This document shows, piece after piece, positions 9,574 to 18,691 of a stretch of DNA of 64,000 nt. The stretch is taken from contig NZ_AP027365.1 in NCBI RefSeq assembly GCF_030295995.1, positions 558,001 to 622,000 on the forward strand, in the 5' to 3' direction. The stretch's first letter is position 1, and every line of letters starts with the position of its first letter. The translations under genes and the position numbers were made by a program. Source of the DNA: Thalassotalea hakodatensis. Its GTDB lineage: Bacteria > Pseudomonadota > Gammaproteobacteria > Enterobacterales > Alteromonadaceae. Under the pieces are notes generated by a model. It saw nothing but the letters and a program-made list of their open reading frames with translations. It had not been told where the DNA came from and searched no databases.

Positions 9574-11205
9574 ATGGAAATTCAACCTTGGTGGCGTGGC
9601 GCCGTAATATATCAAATTTATCCTCGCAGTTTTATGGATGCCAACAATGATGGTATCGGTGATCTTGCTGGGGTTGTTGAAAAATTCCCCTATATTAAAA
9701 GCTTGGGCGTAGATGCGGTTTGGATTTCGCCGTTTTTCAAATCACCGATGAAAGATTTCGGTTACGATATTAGTAGCTATCGAGAAATTGATCCGATGTT
9801 CGGTAATATGGATGATTTTGATCGCTTAATGAACAAAGCGAAAGAGTACGACATTAAAGTCGTGATAGACCAAGTATTGAGTCATACTTCTGATCAACAC
9901 GCTTGGTTTATTGAAAGCCGTCAAAATAAATCGAATGCAAAGGCAGATTGGTATGTGTGGGCTGATGCTAAAGAAGATGGTACGCCACCCAATAACTGGT
10001 TATCTATCTTTGGTGGATGTGCTTGGCAATGGGAGCCTAGACGTCAACAGTACTACTTACATAATTTTCTTACCTCGCAACCTGATTTAAATTTTCATCA
10101 CCCTGATGTGCAAAAAGCTGTACTTGAAAATGTTGAATTTTGGCTAAAACGTGGTGTTGATGGATTCCGTTTAGACGCAATAAATTTTTGCTTTCATGAT
10201 CAGCAATTACGCGATAATCCGGCAAAAGCGCCTGAAGATAGAAAAGGTCGAGGGTTTAGTGAAGATAATCCGTATGCCTTTCAATATCATTACTACAATA
10301 ATACCCAACCAGAAAATATTGCGTTTATGGAAGATATACGTCACTTAATGGATAAATACCCAAATGTAGTGACGTTAGGTGAAATATCTTCCGAAGATTC
10401 ATTGCAAACTATGGCTGACTATACCCAAGGAAATAAACGATTACACATGGCGTATAGTTTTGAATTATTAACACCTGATGGTAGCCCTCGCTATATTCGA
10501 CAAACCGTTGAAGCACTAGAAGATAAGTTAGTTGACGGTTGGCCTTGTTGGGCCATTGGTAATCACGATGTGATGCGGGTTGCTTCCCGATGGGGGACTG
10601 ATGAAAACCGCGAAGCACAAAGTAAAATGTTTAATGCGTTACTTGCCTCGCTACGAGGCAGTGTTTGTAGTTACCAAGGTGAAGAACTTGGTTTAACGGA
10701 AGCCGACATTGCTTATGAAGATTTACAAGATCCTTACGGCATTACTTTTTGGCCTACCTTTAAAGGTAGGGATGGTTGTCGAACACCAATACCTTGGTCA
10801 GTTGATGCAACCAATGCGGGCTTTTCACAAAGTGATCACTTGTGGTTACCTGTAAGCGACGCGCATCAAGAAAATGCTGTGTCAGTGCAGCAAAACCAAC
10901 CCTCGTCGGTATTGAATGCTTATCAAACCTTTTTACGCTGGCGTAAAAGTCAATCACCTCTGCTATATGGTGATATCAACTTTATAGAAAGTAGTGACGA
11001 TAAGTTAGTGTTTACACGTGGATATGAGGGGAAAACGATACATGTTATTGCTAACTTTTCTGCCAAGACAATTACGTGTGATTTACCTTCTTCAGCTTGT
11101 CACCTAACGGAAGGTCATGGCTTTTTAGCCGCTGATATTTCAACGAATGAGCAGCATACAACTGTTACGGTAGCGCCTTATCAAATAGCCTATCTCGCTC
11201 AATAG
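9574..11205 (+). CDS. Cytoplasmic alpha-glucosidase (GH13)
   Basis: GH13 exo-acting enzyme of 543 aa with no signal peptide, expected to release glucose from imported maltose or maltodextrins in the cytoplasm. It opens with a WWRGAVIYQIYPRSF-type block typical of oligo-1,6-glucosidase/alpha-glucosidase relatives. Catalytic residues are Asp201 (GFRLDAINF), Glu270 (LGEISS) and Asp332 (GNHD). The C-terminal small beta domain is complete. It resembles marine alpha-glucosidases (GH13_23-like) more than trehalose-6-phosphate hydrolases. It is divergent from the amylase with two operators between them and ends at a strong terminator. Confidence 0.9.
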   Translation: MEIQPWWRGAVIYQIYPRSFMDANNDGIGDLAGVVEKFPYIKSLGVDAVWISPFFKSPMKDFGYDISSYREIDPMFGNMDDFDRLMNKAKEYDIKVVIDQVLSHTSDQHAWFIESRQNKSNAKADWYVWADAKEDGTPPNNWLSIFGGCAWQWEPRRQQYYLHNFLTSQPDLNFHHPDVQKAVLENVEFWLKRGVDGFRLDAINFCFHDQQLRDNPAKAPEDRKGRGFSEDNPYAFQYHYYNNTQPENIAFMEDIRHLMDKYPNVVTLGEISSEDSLQTMADYTQGNKRLHMAYSFELLTPDGSPRYIRQTVEALEDKLVDGWPCWAIGNHDVMRVASRWGTDENREAQSKMFNALLASLRGSVCSYQGEELGLTEADIAYEDLQDPYGITFWPTFKGRDGCRTPIPWSVDATNAGFSQSDHLWLPVSDAHQENAVSVQQNQPSSVLNAYQTFLRWRKSQSPLLYGDINFIESSDDKLVFTRGYEGKTIHVIANFSAKTITCDLPSSACHLTEGHGFLAADISTNEQHTTVTVAPYQIAYLAQ

Positions 11206-11226
11206 TTTTATATTTCGTTAATAAAT

Positions 11227-11259
11227 AACCATCGTACTTAATTGTTCGATGGTTTTTTT
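11227..11259 (+). terminator. Rho-independent terminator after alpha-glucosidase
   Basis: AACCATCG at 11227-11234 pairs with CGATGGTT at 11247-11254, and the T-run continues to 11259. Confidence 0.88.
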
Positions 11260-11438
11260 GTGCCTAGCAACAAACACTATATGTACCCTGAACGTGGGGT
11301 ATTAGCGGCCGCTTTTTAATACTTTGTTGCCTACAAACGCGAGAACCTCTTGAACTTTGTGGTATAGTTTTTGTTCGTATTTAAGCATGCACCAAAGAGC
11401 ACATGCCTATTTAAAGTGCAAAAAATAGTATTTAAATT

Positions 11439-12689
11439 ATGATCAATGTTAAACAAACAGGGCTAACAGTTGAGCAAGAAATCACCTCATGTTATCAGCG
11501 TGAGTCAGGTGCTGTATTGGCAACGCTTATGCGTTTATTGAATGGTCATTTTGATTTAGCGGAAGAAGCGTTACAAGATGCATTCACGGCAGCTTTATTG
11601 CAATGGCCAAAAGATGGTGTGCCTAATAACCCGCGCGCATGGTTAATTTCAACAGGGCGATTTAAAGCGATAGATAAGCTTCGTAAAAATAACAGTTTCT
11701 CTAGATACCTCACTTCAACGATACCTGATGACGTGGTGCAAACCGCCCTCTTTGAAGAGCCAGAGGTTATTGAAGATGATTTACTGCGATTGATTTTTAC
11801 TTGCTGTCATCCCGCGTTAGCAATAGAGGCCAGAATTGCACTAACACTCAGAGAAGTATGTGGTTTAACAACGGAAGCGATAGCCGCGGCATTTTTAATT
11901 CCAGTTTCTACTCTTGCCCAACGTATTGTTCGAGCTAAAAATAAAATTCGCGAATTGCAGATACCATATGAAGTACCTGATACTGATTTGCTGCCAGAAC
12001 GATTACATTCGGTGCTAGCTGCTTTGTATTTATTATTTAATGAAGGCTATTCGGCAACTGTTGGTCATGACGTTACATGCACAGAACTACCCTTAGAAGC
12101 TATTCGGTTAACGAGGCTACTGTCGGGATTAATGCCACAAAAAGAAATTATTGGCTTATTAGCATTAATGCTACTTCACGATGCCCGTAAAAAAGCGCGT
12201 ATGGATGAGCACGGCGAACTTGTTTCTTTGGAAGAGCAAAACCGTACTTTATGGGATCAGCCGCAAATAGCAGAAGGGTGTCAATTCGTAAAAAAAGCAT
12301 TATCAATGGGGCAAGCTGATCCCTATACATTGCAAGCAGCTATCGCTGCCGTACATTGTGAAGCGCCTAGCTTTAAAGAGACTGATTGGGCTGAAATTAC
12401 TGGATTATACCAAGTACTTTTATCAATAAATTTCTCACCGGTTTATGCGTTAAATCATGCGGTAGCGCTATCGATGCGAGACGGCCCCACTGCCGGTTTA
12501 AAGGCAATAGAAGCAATAGAAGATCATAAAGCATTACAACATTATTATTTACTTTATGCTGCAAAGGCGGATTTATATCGACAACTTGCGCGTAAAGATG
12601 CAGCATTGTCTGCATATAAACGCGCTTTAGATTTAACCCAACAAGCCCCCGAAAAACGGTTTATCGAAAAAAGAATGGCAACGCTTTAA
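11439..12689 (+). CDS. ECF42-type RNA polymerase sigma factor with TPR-like C-terminal extension
   Basis: Sigma-70-family factor of the ECF42 group, 416 aa, about twice the size of a simple ECF sigma. Region 2 lies at about 20-90, and region 4, with its helix-turn-helix (AIAAAFLIPVSTLAQRI), at about 120-175. The remaining ~240 residues are the DUF6596/TPR-like extension, including the NEGYSAT segment and VALSMRDGP. No anti-sigma factor is adjacent; in this group the extension is thought to do the regulation. The three genes downstream (VOC, DUF1428, YCII/DGPF) are the typical partners. A promoter matching the published ECF42 motif lies just after this gene, not before it, so autoregulation is not indicated. 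Confidence 0.9.
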   Translation: MINVKQTGLTVEQEITSCYQRESGAVLATLMRLLNGHFDLAEEALQDAFTAALLQWPKDGVPNNPRAWLISTGRFKAIDKLRKNNSFSRYLTSTIPDDVVQTALFEEPEVIEDDLLRLIFTCCHPALAIEARIALTLREVCGLTTEAIAAAFLIPVSTLAQRIVRAKNKIRELQIPYEVPDTDLLPERLHSVLAALYLLFNEGYSATVGHDVTCTELPLEAIRLTRLLSGLMPQKEIIGLLALMLLHDARKKARMDEHGELVSLEEQNRTLWDQPQIAEGCQFVKKALSMGQADPYTLQAAIAAVHCEAPSFKETDWAEITGLYQVLLSINFSPVYALNHAVALSMRDGPTAGLKAIEAIEDHKALQHYYLLYAAKADLYRQLARKDAALSAYKRALDLTQQAPEKRFIEKRMATL

Positions 12690-12706
12690 TTATTTTTTAT
12701 GTGGTG

Positions 12707-12732
12707 TGTCGAAATTTTAAGGCCTTATACGA
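12707..12732 (+). promoter_or_regulatory. Candidate ECF42-dependent promoter
   Basis: TGTCGA at 12707-12712 and CGA at 12730-12732 are separated by 17 bp. They match the -35 (TGTCGA) and -10 (CGA/TC) elements described for ECF42 sigma factors, as I recall them. The site is 43 bp upstream of the VOC gene start. No second copy was found before the sigma gene, DUF1428 or the YCII gene. Confidence 0.7.
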
Positions 12733-12775
12733 CTACTCTTTAAAACACTTAAAATAAACACATAAGGAGTAAAAA

Positions 12776-13180
12776 ATGACATCGATGATTTTCGTCAATC
12801 TACCTGTAGCCAACCTATCAGCAGCGATAAAATTTTATCAAGCAGTTGGCTTTGATAATAACCCGAAATTTACCGACGACACTGCAGCATGTATGGTGTG
12901 GAGTGAAAATATTCATGTCATGCTATTGACACATGAAAAATGGCGACACTTTACGCAACGTCCTATCCCCGAAACTTCTTCTAGTGAAGTGATGCTAGCT
13001 TTGTCATTAATTGATAAGAAGCGTGTTGATGTAATGCTTAAAACTGCTCATGAATGCGGAGGTATCGCAGATGTCAATCCAGTGCAAGATTTTGGCTTTA
13101 TGTATGGCCGTGCTTTTACCGATCTTGATGGACATGTTTGGGAAGCTATGTGGATGGATCCAGCAGCAGCGGCTGAATAA
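12776..13180 (+). CDS. VOC-family (glyoxalase/bleomycin-resistance fold) protein
   Basis: A 134-aa protein of the vicinal oxygen chelate superfamily. It begins with MIFVNLPVANLSAAIKFYQAVGF and ends with the FTDLDGHVWEAMWMDP segment that supplies a metal-ligand Glu in many members. AAGGAG lies 7 bp before the ATG. It directly follows the ECF42 sigma gene and the candidate ECF42 promoter, so it is probably the first gene of the sigma target operon. The substrate is unknown; resistance or detoxification is only a family-level guess. Confidence 0.85.
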   Translation: MTSMIFVNLPVANLSAAIKFYQAVGFDNNPKFTDDTAACMVWSENIHVMLLTHEKWRHFTQRPIPETSSSEVMLALSLIDKKRVDVMLKTAHECGGIADVNPVQDFGFMYGRAFTDLDGHVWEAMWMDPAAAAE

Positions 13181-13241
13181 TAAGGTAAACGTTAGCGCTG
13201 ATTTATAAACATTTACAAACCCTAAGAAAAGGAGAATAAGA

Positions 13242-13616
13242 ATGACCTATATTGATGGCATGGTAGCAGCAGTACCTAAAATGAATAAAGAAAAGTTTAA
13301 AGCACACGCTGAAGCATTTGATGCCGCTTTTATTGAGTGGGGAGCGATACGTGTTGTGGAATGTTGGGAAGATGATGTCCCTGATGGAAAACAAACAGAC
13401 TTTCGTCAAGCGGTTAAAGCTAAAGCTGATGAACAGATCGTGTTTTCTTGGATTGAGTGGCCTGACAAAGAAACACGTAATGCTGGCATGGAAAAAATGG
13501 AAGCAGCAATGAAATCCGATCCAAAGATGAACATGGAAGAAAACCCTATGCCTTTTGATGGCATGCGGCTTATTTATGGTGGATTTGTGCCAATGATCAC
13601 CATGAATCAATCTTAA
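13242..13616 (+). CDS. DUF1428 family protein
   Basis: A small cytoplasmic protein of 124 aa starting MTYIDGMVAAVP, the hallmark of DUF1428, with the conserved VVECWEDDVPDG and FSWIEWPDKETRNAG blocks and a C-terminal FDGMRLIYGGF. It has the dimeric alpha/beta-barrel (ABM-like) pattern also seen in YCII proteins. An AAAGGAGA ribosome-binding site precedes the ATG. It lies 61 bp after the VOC gene and is probably co-transcribed with it from the ECF42-type promoter. The biochemical role is unknown. Confidence 0.85.
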   Translation: MTYIDGMVAAVPKMNKEKFKAHAEAFDAAFIEWGAIRVVECWEDDVPDGKQTDFRQAVKAKADEQIVFSWIEWPDKETRNAGMEKMEAAMKSDPKMNMEENPMPFDGMRLIYGGFVPMITMNQS

Positions 13617-13632
13617 CATTTACGGCTGTTGT

Positions 13633-13662
13633 ATAGGGGGAGTCGATAGGCTTCCTCCCTAT
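13633..13662. other. Stem-loop between DUF1428 and YCII genes
   Basis: ATAGGG at 13633-13638 pairs with CCCTAT at 13657-13662, and the stem extends inward with one bulge. No T-run follows, so it may slow or process the transcript rather than act as a classical terminator. Confidence 0.5.
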
Positions 13663-13721
13663 GTTACTTAGCCCTAAATGTTATTACTTGAGTATTATTG
13701 AGACACAATAGGAGGCAATTC

Positions 13722-14090
13722 ATGAAATATTTATGTTTAGTTTATTATGATGAAACTAAGATGGAGAAGTTATCACAGACAGAGTGGGATGATTTAAATC
13801 AAGAGTGCATCGCTTGCGTAGAAGGCTTATCGGCTAGCGGCCACTTTATTGATGGTGCGCCTTTGATGACAACGGATAGGGCATTGAGTTTGCGTATTCG
13901 CAATGAAAAGCCTTTGATCACCGATGGACCCTTTGCTGAAACCAAAGAACAGTTAGCCGGCTTTTATATGCTTGAAGCCAGAGATATGAATGATGCACTT
14001 AGATTGGCACAAAAAATCCCTCCTGCTCGTTACGGCACTGTTGAAGTAAGGCCTGTTCGCGAGCTAAAACATGATAATAATGACAGATAA
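13722..14090 (+). CDS. YCII-related (DGPF) protein of the ECF42 locus
   Basis: A 122-aa dimeric alpha/beta-barrel protein with the diagnostic motif DGPFAETKEQLAGFY. I start it at the ATG at 13722 because AGGAGG (13710-13715) is 6 bp upstream; an upstream in-frame extension to 13698 lacks such a site. DGPF proteins are the most constant companions of ECF42 sigma factors, so this gene confirms that assignment. It ends before a weak terminator shared with the convergent exporter. The enzymatic function is not established. Confidence 0.9.
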   Translation: MKYLCLVYYDETKMEKLSQTEWDDLNQECIACVEGLSASGHFIDGAPLMTTDRALSLRIRNEKPLITDGPFAETKEQLAGFYMLEARDMNDALRLAQKIPPARYGTVEVRPVRELKHDNNDR

Positions 14091-14103
14091 ATAATGAAGT
14101 GAT

Positions 14104-14131
14104 AAACGTTAATGATTCATTCACGTTTTTT
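14104..14131 (+). terminator. Terminator after YCII gene
   Basis: AAACG and CGTTT border an AT-rich stem (ATGA pairing with TCAT), followed by six Ts. It separates the YCII gene from the convergent exporter gene. Confidence 0.6.
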
Positions 14132-14136
14132 GCAAA

Positions 14137-14739
14137 TTAATGGATGAAATTAAGTAATTGATACGCCATAAATAATAAGATAATAGCGATGAGACTATCG
14201 AATATTCGCCACTTGGTTGTCGAGCTAAGCCAGTGTTTTAATGTTGGAGAAAACGCAGTCAGTGTGATAAACCAAATAATTGAGCCTATACATGCACCAA
14301 AAGCAAACATTTGAGGTGAAGATTGTAATGCGCCGATACTACCAAGTAGTACAACAGTATCTAAATATACATGAGGGTTTAAGAAACTGATCATTAATGT
14401 TTGTGTGACGGTAACTTTCCAGTGATGGGCATTCGCTTTTGCTGCATTTAACCCTGAACTTCCTTGATAAGCTCTATAGGCTGCACCTCCTGCTAGATAG
14501 ATCAACATGAGTACACCGCCATAGGTAAGCCAGGGGGTTATAGCGGGTAAAAGTTCTTTAATTTCATTTGCGGCATATACCCCTAATATAATGAGTAATA
14601 CGTCGGAAAAAATACATGCGGCGGCTAATGCTAGACGATTTGCACCCGCCATGCTTTGACTAAGTACCCAAATATTTTGTGCGCCAATGGCTATTATAAG
14701 GCTTAAGCCAAGCATTATCCCTGAGAAAAAAGACAACAT
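14137..14739 (-). CDS. argO: LysE/ArgO-family amino acid exporter, probably arginine
   Basis: Inner-membrane exporter of 200 aa with about six hydrophobic segments. It starts with FFSGIMLGLSLIIAIGAQNIWVLSQ, which holds the IGAQN motif of the LysE/ArgO branch, and has the FLNPHVYLDTVVLLGS block around 115-130. It is divergent from an ArgP-type LysR regulator, the arrangement expected when ArgP activates exporter synthesis in response to arginine. Basic amino acid export is inferred from family and context; arginine versus lysine cannot be settled from sequence. Confidence 0.87.
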   Translation of the reverse strand: MLSFFSGIMLGLSLIIAIGAQNIWVLSQSMAGANRLALAAACIFSDVLLIILGVYAANEIKELLPAITPWLTYGGVLMLIYLAGGAAYRAYQGSSGLNAAKANAHHWKVTVTQTLMISFLNPHVYLDTVVLLGSIGALQSSPQMFAFGACIGSIIWFITLTAFSPTLKHWLSSTTKWRIFDSLIAIILLFMAYQLLNFIH

Positions 14740-14848
14740 ATTAATTCCATGAGTTTTTATTCACTCAATTAGTAAGTTTATATTTGCATCATACGTAAAT
14801 TTAATTATTATCATAATGAATAATACTGTTGATACATGAGTAATAATC

Positions 14849-15748
14849 ATGATGGATTATCAATTGCTAGAAGCACTTCACGCGATAGTCAATGAAGGTG
14901 GTTTTGAAAGGGCGGCAAACAAACTTTTTATTACCCAATCTGCGATAAGTAGAAGAATACAGTCGCTCGAATTGCTTTTAGGTGAGCCAGTATTAATACG
15001 ATCAAAACCGCCAAAACCGACGGGTAAAGGAATACGTTTGTTAAACCATTTTCAACAGGTTTTACAATTAGAAATGGAGTTAAATATAGACTCACTTGCC
15101 GATACTGCAGCTAGTGCGATGCCAATCACTATACGCCTAGCAACCAATCGAGACTCATTAGCTACTTGGTTGCCAGAAGCGTTAAGTATTTTAAATGGTT
15201 TAGATCAACAACAGATGAAATTCGAATTACTGGTTGATGACCAATCTGTTGTGCTTAATAAGATGAAGTCTGGCGAAGTGATGGCATGTATTTCTTCAGA
15301 GCCTAACGCGATTAATGGCGGAAAAGTGAGTTACTTAGGTATGTTGCGTTATCGAGCTGTCGCATCTCCGGCGTTTTTATCCAAATACAAAGTGAATGTC
15401 GCTCAAGACTTAGTCAAATGCCCGTGTCTTATTTTTGATGAAAATGACAACTTACAACATCAATTTTTGGCGGATGTTGTAAAAAGCGATACTGATTTTG
15501 TACATTTATTGCCATGTCCAGAGGGTTTTAAACAAGCGTTAATCGCAGGGGTTGGCTATGGCATGTTACCTGAGTTGCAGTGTGTTGATGCACTTGCCGA
15601 AAATAAACTTATTATCCTCGGAGATGAATACTCTATTGATGTACCCTTATATTGGCATTATTGGCAATCAGAAGCCCCACAATTAAAAGCGTTGAGAACA
15701 CAAGCATTAACCGTATCTTCGCTACGTTTATTTCAACCTGATAAATAG
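14849..15748 (+). CDS. argP: LysR-type regulator, ArgP/LysG family
   Basis: A 299-aa LysR-type activator. The N-terminal winged helix-turn-helix contains GGFERAANKLFITQSAISRRIQSLE (about 16-41), and the PKPTGKG segment after it is typical of ArgP/IciA. The effector-binding domain spans about 90-295. It is divergent from the ArgO-type exporter, its likely target, across a 109-bp region. Two consecutive ATG codons (14849, 14852) could each start it and the ribosome-binding site is weak. The family is firm; the ligand (Arg/Lys) is by analogy. Confidence 0.86.
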   Translation: MMDYQLLEALHAIVNEGGFERAANKLFITQSAISRRIQSLELLLGEPVLIRSKPPKPTGKGIRLLNHFQQVLQLEMELNIDSLADTAASAMPITIRLATNRDSLATWLPEALSILNGLDQQQMKFELLVDDQSVVLNKMKSGEVMACISSEPNAINGGKVSYLGMLRYRAVASPAFLSKYKVNVAQDLVKCPCLIFDENDNLQHQFLADVVKSDTDFVHLLPCPEGFKQALIAGVGYGMLPELQCVDALAENKLIILGDEYSIDVPLYWHYWQSEAPQLKALRTQALTVSSLRLFQPDK

Positions 15749-15792
15749 TGGCATAGGCGTATATGCTATTCCTGTTTTTCATCGCAGAATAA

Positions 15793-18477
15793 TTATTCAC
15801 GCAATAGCCTGTTAAGTTCTTTTATTAATTTATCTTTTTCTAAGGGTTTTGATAAGTAGCCATCAAAATATTGGCGATATAAGTCTTGTTCACTTTTCAA
15901 CGCGTTAGCGGTTAAAGCAATGATGGGTTGTTCAGGTGCCTCTGCCTTTATTTTTTTACAAGCGGTTAAGCCGTCCATTTCTGGCATTTGTATATCCATA
16001 AAAATAAAGTCTGGGGCGCAAATATGAAATTTATTAATCGCATCAACACCGTCATTTGCCATAACAATATTAGCATTGGTAGGCTTCATCATTTTAGAAA
16101 TAACCAATTGATTTATTTTGTTATCTTCAGCAATGAGTATGGTTTTATCATGCATATCAGGGTAGAGAGTATCAAGTGTCACTGTGGTGGATTTGTCACC
16201 AGTAACAGCTGTTAAAGGCAAGGCTACAGCGATAGTTGTACCTTTATTGATCTCGCTTTCTACATCGATAGAGCCTTTCATTAGCTTCACTAATTTATCT
16301 GATATGGGGAAACCAAGACCTGTGCCACCAAAGCGGCGTGTTGTAGAGCTATCTGCTTGTTCAAAACGGTTAAATAAACGCTTTAACGTTTGTTGATCAA
16401 TACCAATACCGGTATCTTTAATGGTAAACAAAACACCATTATGTTTTTCGGCACTTGCAGTTATGCTAACTGAACCTTTCTCGGTGAATTTAATCGCATT
16501 AGAAATTAGGTTAATCAATATTTGCCGAATACGAACGATGTCGCCCAACCAACATTCGTCTTGAACTTGGTTATCAAAGCTTAAGTTAATATTTTTACCT
16601 TGAAGTAACAGTGACAATTCAGAATTTAATTGTTCCATCAAAACGGGTAGCTTAAATACTTCATTTTCTAATTCAAGCTTACCCGCTTCAATTTTCGAAA
16701 AGTCGAGAATATCATTGATAATCGTAATGAGAGATTTAGTTGAATGATAAGCGGTTGAGATGAGCTTTTTATTATTAGCGTCAAAGTCTTGTTCTTTTAA
16801 TAATTGAATCGTACCGTAAACACCGTTTAAAGGGGTGCGTAATTCATGACTCATGTTAGCAAGAAATTCTGATTTTGCGATGGATGCTTGTTCAGCTTTT
16901 ATTTTTGCTTCTTTTAGCTCGTGCTCATGTTGTAACGTTTCCGTTAAATCGTACGCTATTCCTAAGTAACCTAACGATTCTGAGGTTGAATTCGCTAAAG
17001 AGGTTACACTGAGTCGTACTTGAATATGCTGGCCTGACTTACTGACATACGTCCATTGGTTGGTATCTATTTCGACGTATTTAGTTTTCACGACAAATAC
17101 TTCGAACCCTGGTGTAATATCTTCATTTAGTTCTTTTGAGAGCTCAATAGATTTGGCAATAACTTCACGTTCAAGGTGAAAAATAGCAGGTGAATGTGTA
17201 TTGATTAGCTCATCAGCACGGTACCCTAACAACTTTTCTGCAGCAGGATTAAATACTTGAATTATCCCTGTTTTGTCCGTTGCAATGACCGCGTACGCTG
17301 CATTTTTTAAAATACTATCGTTAAGCAAGTTAGCTTGTATCAGTTCATCGGTTTTATTTGCTACAGCTGTAGATAATTGTGAGTTGGTCAGTGTTAATTT
17401 TTCTTCTCTTGCTTTGGCAAGATCAATTTGATATTGGGCAAGTTGTGCTTTTCGTTGCAAAGCTAAGTGTAATAAAAAGTACGATAATAGTGTTACCAAA
17501 GTGAATATGGTACCGGTCATTAACCCTAAATACTGATGGGGTAAATTTAAGTTCTGCAAAAACTTTTCGGTCGAAAATAACTTAATTTCCCATGTGCGAC
17601 CATAAATGGGCACTGTTTTAGCCATGTATTGCATACTAGTTAAATTTTCAGCCTGGGCTTGGTAAAAAGGCACTTTATCTGTAGTGTCGCTAATGGCTAG
17701 GAGATCATCACCAACTTGTGTCACTGTGGCTAAAATTTCACCGATCAGCAGAGGGGCGTAGGTCCAACCATAAACCGTATCTTCAATTTCCTTGACTGAC
17801 TTGGGTATGCTATTGTTGTGATACACTGGTTTGACTAATAAAAAACCATGTTCTACTTTTCCAGTGGCTTGCACTAGTGTGATAGGAGCCGTTAAAGTCG
17901 TTTGATTATTTAGCGCTGCATTTTCTAAAGTAACTCTGCGATTTTTTTCCGAACCAACGTCTAATCCAATCGCTTTATTATTAACAGATTCAGGAAAAAT
18001 ATATTGAATAATATAACGCGTCTTATGATGTGGAGTTAACGACTTGATAGAAAACTTATTATCAGGCCTGTCTTGGTTAGCTTGCTCAGTAAACTGTGAT
18101 TCTTGTTGTATCGTTACAGGTTTGATAAGGCCAAAACCACGGGCGCCTTTATATCTCTCTGGATAGTTTTGGGCGTTACTAAAGGTATGAATTGTTTTAT
18201 GAGTAATGTAGCTAGGGTCGTGCGAAAGAATTGTTGAATGTAAACTAGCTACACCTAAGGCATAATGATCGAGCCTTTCTATAATGCCATTAGTAATAAA
18301 GTTTAATCGTGTTTTTAATGCTTGTTGAATTTGGCTTTCAATCTTCTCTTCATGACTAAATTGTTGGTAAGTGGAAAATATAAGTCCAAAAATAATAATA
18401 AAACAACTAAATAGATATTGCTGTTTAGTAAAACTTAATTTAAATAATGACAGAATTAAACCCTCAAATATTTTCAA
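15793..18477 (-). CDS. CHASE-PAS hybrid sensor histidine kinase with receiver domain
   Basis: Membrane sensor kinase, 894 aa. A TM helix at about 21-37 and another at about 316-341 bracket a periplasmic CHASE domain (with ARGFGLIKP near 112-120), which suggests a small-molecule ligand. A PAS domain follows at about 385-510. The HisKA region has the phosphoacceptor His544 in SHELRTPLNG, then HATPase_c with the N-box Asn656/Asn660. The C-terminal receiver domain (778-894) has phosphoacceptor Asp828 in FMDIQMPEMDG. The G2-like box reads GGTGLGFPIS, with Phe where Leu is usual. No cognate response regulator or Hpt protein is adjacent, so the output partner is unknown. The neighbouring modABC operon is divergent and probably unrelated. 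Confidence 0.9.
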   Translation of the reverse strand: MKIFEGLILSLFKLSFTKQQYLFSCFIIIFGLIFSTYQQFSHEEKIESQIQQALKTRLNFITNGIIERLDHYALGVASLHSTILSHDPSYITHKTIHTFSNAQNYPERYKGARGFGLIKPVTIQQESQFTEQANQDRPDNKFSIKSLTPHHKTRYIIQYIFPESVNNKAIGLDVGSEKNRRVTLENAALNNQTTLTAPITLVQATGKVEHGFLLVKPVYHNNSIPKSVKEIEDTVYGWTYAPLLIGEILATVTQVGDDLLAISDTTDKVPFYQAQAENLTSMQYMAKTVPIYGRTWEIKLFSTEKFLQNLNLPHQYLGLMTGTIFTLVTLLSYFLLHLALQRKAQLAQYQIDLAKAREEKLTLTNSQLSTAVANKTDELIQANLLNDSILKNAAYAVIATDKTGIIQVFNPAAEKLLGYRADELINTHSPAIFHLEREVIAKSIELSKELNEDITPGFEVFVVKTKYVEIDTNQWTYVSKSGQHIQVRLSVTSLANSTSESLGYLGIAYDLTETLQHEHELKEAKIKAEQASIAKSEFLANMSHELRTPLNGVYGTIQLLKEQDFDANNKKLISTAYHSTKSLITIINDILDFSKIEAGKLELENEVFKLPVLMEQLNSELSLLLQGKNINLSFDNQVQDECWLGDIVRIRQILINLISNAIKFTEKGSVSITASAEKHNGVLFTIKDTGIGIDQQTLKRLFNRFEQADSSTTRRFGGTGLGFPISDKLVKLMKGSIDVESEINKGTTIAVALPLTAVTGDKSTTVTLDTLYPDMHDKTILIAEDNKINQLVISKMMKPTNANIVMANDGVDAINKFHICAPDFIFMDIQMPEMDGLTACKKIKAEAPEQPIIALTANALKSEQDLYRQYFDGYLSKPLEKDKLIKELNRLLRE

Positions 18478-18691
18478 TTTTAGGTAAATGTTAAGTGTGT
18501 ACGGAAAATTCTTTGCACGTTGTAAATAATAAATAGGTAAAACATACGTGCATTATTGCGCACTCATGCTTCTTCAAGTATATATTGTCGGCTTGAGTTA
18601 GCAATATTGTTTTACCAATTTGATAAGCTGATGCCAATTGAATTTATGTTGATATTCTGCCACCATCTTTCTTTTCAAGTTAAATGCCCTG

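Noticed and set aside
13203-13619. Open frame antisense to the DUF1428 gene
   Set aside because: The plus-strand gene matches a conserved family and has a strong ribosome-binding site; the antisense product resembles nothing.
18478-18691. ModE operator before modA
   Set aside because: Only isolated TATATA-like stretches occur, which are common in AT-rich DNA; the paired pattern is missing.
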